Assembly (NCBI RefSeq): GCF_030704535.1
Contig: NC_081820.1
Span: forward strand, 18,405,501 to 18,469,500
DNA: 64,000 bases
Direction of reading: 5' to 3'
DNA from: Vitis vinifera
Taxonomy: Eukaryota; Streptophyta; Magnoliopsida; Vitales; Vitaceae
Within the stretch, counting starts at the first letter, position 1. Each line of letters starts with the position of its first letter. This document shows positions 57,631 through 64,000 of this stretch, piece by piece. Both the position numbers and the translations under genes were made by a program. Below the pieces are notes generated by a model. That model did not search any database. It was not told where the DNA came from and saw only the letters and a list, made by a program, of their open reading frames with translations.

Positions 57631-58859
57631 ATTCATGAATAGCTCCATATCAGGAGAGAAATTAATGGAGGCGTGCGTGGGTTTCCGTAAAACTACAGTG
57701 TGGCTTGCAAGTGGAGGGTGGGTGAGCGAGGGATCCTTGTCAAGTATAGGCAAGTTGGATGAAGGTGGCTGACTGCCAAGTGGTAACCAACTATAAAAAT
57801 GTAATTAGAAAAATGTGTGATCTCGATTTTAACAATATCGGAGATTATATTTTATGAACATATTAAGAAAATAAAAAAAAAATTAATAGAAAATATCGAA
57901 GAAATTGAGAAAATTTTCAATAAATAATAATACATATATTCAGGTTATTTTGTTGAAAAAAAATAATATGTGAATAATGTAATTTATTCTATTTAATAAT
58001 AATATAAAAATGAAAACAGTTTTAATATTAAAATAATAATCTATCGGGACCGTTGAGTCCAAAAATTAAGATTTGATCTATAAAAATTGCATAATTGATG
58101 GGAATGATATAAAATATGAAAATACCAATATGCCCTTCAAAACTATTTTCTATCATAATGTTTGAGAAACTTTTTTATCTTAAATTTTTTTTATAATTAT
58201 TTTGAAAATTTATTATTTTTAGATAATTTAAAATATATATATATATATTATAAAAATATATCATTTAAAAAAAATAAATTTGACATATTTTCAGTTATTT
58301 TTTATATACACAATTTTAAAAATATATTTTTTCTAAGATGTTTGATTTTTAAATAATAATAATTTATTTTTATTTTTTTGGAAAATGGTGTATTATTTTT
58401 CAAATCACTAAATTATGTTAAATTTTATTGAGGTTTGCAAAAGGAATAAAATTTAAATTAATGTTTTTCTACTCTTTTTTTTTTTATAATCAATAAAAGT
58501 CATTTTTGGAAAAATAAAAAATTCATACCATTCTTCTCAATTTTCACACTTCCTCTAGGTTTTGGACTTAAATAGTGAATTTATATGGACCAAAACTTAA
58601 TTTTTGAGTCTAACTAAGTCTAAAACATAATAAAATATATGATAATTAAAATATAAAATATATGATAATTAATTTGTGTATATTTTTATGTTTTACCAAA
58701 TCGAGTATCTCTTATGTTGTAAATTTAATGAGTCAATTTATGCATCAATCTCATCATTTACATCTTATAGCAATTAAATATGATTCTCTATTTACTTTGA
58801 ACTTTTAAATGGTATATTTTACATGGTCAAATTACCTTTTACTCTCAAGCTTACTACGA
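57631..58859. other. KCS copy 2 distal upstream and AT-rich DNA
   Basis: 57640-57790 matches the distal KCS copy 1 upstream DNA. 57800-58840 is AT-rich; 57830-57950 resembles 50510-50680 and is probably MITE-derived. No gene. Confidence 0.45.
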
Positions 58860-59420
58860 TGCTAATTGGGCAAGGTGCCTTGACTCTCGATGATCCACAA
58901 CAAGTTGGTATATGTATGTTGGTGATGCTCTTGTTTCATGGAAATGCAAATGAAACAAGAGAAGGTTTCCAAATCTTCTATAGAAGCACAATCTAGAGTG
59001 TTGTCATCTACTTGTTTTGAAATTGTTTAGCTTTATCAACTAACTTTCGAATTGTATTTCCCTCCTCGACCAAATCCTACATCTCTATATGTTGATAACT
59101 TGAGCGCCATTCAAATTAATGCAAATCCTATTCTTCATGATCGAATTGTATCTCCCTCAACCAAATCCTACACCTTTATATGTTGATAACTCGAGCGCCA
59201 TTCAAATTAATGCAAATTCTATTCTTCATTATCGAACCAAACACAAAGGTGGATTGTCACTACATCTGAGATGCATTAGTTGATCATATCATCACACCAC
59301 CTCATGTGCCCACAAAGTTTCAAATTGTTGATATCTTTATGAAGTCCTTCACCAAGATATGAAATCAATTCTTAGTTGACAAATTAATGTTTGTCAATTC
59401 ACTAGCATTATTTTGAGTGA
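58860..59420 (+). pseudogene. Copia RNase H remnant
   Basis: The reading ANWA-CLDSR (58862), GDALVSWKCK, SLYVDN-like and HLRCISStype phrases gives the end of a Copia RNase H domain, with stops and shifts. It contains a tandem duplication of about 94 bp (59047-59140 and 59141-59231), so one peptide segment is read twice. A polypurine-like 'ttttgagtgaggg' leads into an LTR. Confidence 0.75.
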
Positions 59421-59423
59421 GGG

Positions 59424-59661
59424 TGTCAAAGCCAACCTCCTAACAAGTTGTTTAGCATGGCATTAGCAATTTTACTATACTAGATTCTTTGATTGACTAA
59501 TTTCATGATTTTAGGAATTTGCTTTTATATCTTAATTGTAAATACCTCATCTTTAGGATTGTAATTTTAAACTTTCCTAATAAAAATTTATTCTTAATAT
59601 AAGAAGGTTCTATCTATAAGGTAAAGATATATCATTCCAAGTCTCTAGGGGTTTAACAACA
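59424..59661 (+). repeat. 3' LTR of the Copia remnant
   Basis: It starts TGTCAAAGCC directly after the polypurine-like tract and ends TTTAACAACA. A poly-A-signal-like 'aataaaaattt' and 'tataagaaggttctatc' lie inside. No 5' partner was found. Confidence 0.55.
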
Positions 59662-60872
59662 CATTGAATGAACTACCCTACACTATTAGACTAGCATTCT
59701 AACTTGAAAGATCCCCCTCATTCATTCCAACCACTTTCCTACAACAAGATTCCAATCCTTCTAACAAGCAAGACAAACCCACCTCGTCGAATCTAATCCA
59801 ATTAGAAATAACCCTTCCCTTTTCCACAATTCTACCGCACAAACATCCCTTGACCCACCTTAACATCAACTTCAAAAGACTTCAAATCCCTCATAAACTA
59901 GCTCTTCCCTCCTTTTGTCGTCCCTTCCATCCTCTAAAAATAGGATTGAGATCCTAAGACAACCCCTTTTAAACAATAATAATAGCCTAATAGTAAAGAA
60001 AATAATAAAATTTTGGTTATACCACCATTTTTAAATGCTAGATAGATTATTCCATTCTCACTTGGAATGTGAACAAATGGAAACAACTATGATAACAAAA
60101 GTCAATATAATACATCTAAGAAAATAATTCAACAAAGCAACTACAAATATTAGTGTGAGATTGTACAAAGAAGGCTTGCTTTATGCTATTGCACTTTTCT
60201 CAATAGCATTAATCAATTAGTGCTTAGATATATACTAAAGAAATGTTTTTAATAGCTCTTAAACTCAAGGAATGAATCATCCAAATTATAATTCTACCAA
60301 GCTTACAGAACTTGATGTCAAATCTCGTAAAAGATTCAACTCACCCCCACCAAATACCATTTAGTTTTTAGATGAGATCATCTAAATTCAATCCAAAAAT
60401 TGGCAACAATCATGAGTTACAAGACCATAGATGAGGTAAGGATCCAAATGATAGCTCCTAAAACAAACCATAGATAGTTTGACCAACACACTTTCAAGTA
60501 CTAGTGCAAGGATCAATTCAATAAAAGGGCCTTCGTACAATAAAATTTCAGTTAATTAATTGCCAAACATAAGTGTATCTCCAAGGCAAGTAGCAACATG
60601 TTATAGCTCAAATCAGATGATCACTAACTCCCAAGCATAAATAAATAGGAAACCATGAAAAACAAATGAGCATGTTCTCTTCTTTATCTTCCCCATCTTG
60701 GCAGTAACATAGAACAAAAAATATTTTGCTAGTCAAGAAAATATTACAAGGTCTCTTAGTTCAGACAAATCTTTCTAAAACAAGAGCAGACAATCTTAGC
60801 TCATTCAATGATTAACATTGTAACCGTAACTTCCTCAGATTGTACCAAAACTTTTTTAGCACAATACCTAGC
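59662..60872. other. Spacer downstream of RPS13
   Basis: No gene or defined repeat was recognised. The last 100-200 bases are probably the RPS13 3' UTR. Confidence 0.45.
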
Positions 60873-63905
<3,033 letters not shown>

Positions 63906-64000
63906 CTGAAATCAAGGAATCAGACATAGAAAAAATGGATCAGATATTTAGAAGGAGACAGGAAGAGATAAAGAAAAAGACAGAGAAAATGAGTGATAAA

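Overview
The window is nuclear DNA of a flowering plant, most like grapevine (Vitis). The evidence is spliced genes with GT/AG introns in AT-rich DNA, plant-specific families (CYP706-type P450, 3-ketoacyl-CoA synthases), plant transposon families and an inserted piece of plastid DNA. Species assignment is an inference. No bacterial, CRISPR or operon-like structure is present; 'neighbours' here means tandem gene duplicates and nested transposons.

Layout. 1-9.7 kb: 3' part of a CACTA DNA transposon, with a broken TNP2 transposase and a second gene that keeps an open 12-exon frame and a complete Ulp1/C48 protease triad. 9.7-17.2 kb: an intact-looking P450 gene (minus strand), repeats and a solo LTR. 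17.25-26.42 kb: an old 9.2-kb Gypsy element with both LTRs, an antisense coiled-coil reading frame, and a 1.4-kb fold-back element inserted in its integrase. 26.8-34.8 kb: nested transposon debris (CACTA end, MITEs, reversed LTR, decayed Copia) ending in the 5' fragment of a second P450 copy, which also carries a tiny L1 insertion. 35.5-40.04 kb: a complete seven-exon pICln gene (minus). 40.7-41.9 kb: miniature LTR elements (TRIMs), partly in tandem. 42.9-44.35 kb and 54.6-56.1 kb: two very similar single-exon 3-ketoacyl-CoA synthase genes (minus). The spacer between them holds MITEs, a MULE-type element with a perfect 9-bp target duplication, another TRIM and a degenerate plastid psbA gene. 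58.8-59.7 kb: Copia remnant. 60.9-63.9 kb: 40S ribosomal protein S13 (minus), lacking only its first exon, which must lie just past the window end.

Likely functional host genes are the P450, pICln, the two KCS genes and RPS13. Each reads through without a stop and, for the spliced ones, every intron joins in frame. RPS13 and pICln are housekeeping genes (translation; snRNP assembly). The P450 and KCS genes belong to specialised or lipid metabolism and were duplicated locally.

The most unusual features are three. First, a psbA pseudogene whose segment for one membrane helix of D1 has been amplified about seven-fold as a roughly 72-bp (24-codon) minisatellite. Second, a pair of KCS paralogs that both lack the histidine regarded as catalytic. 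Third, the CACTA element's intact protease gene next to a dead transposase. Many insertions can be ordered in time because paralogous empty sites are in the same window. All calls are from reading the sequence; no database search was run.
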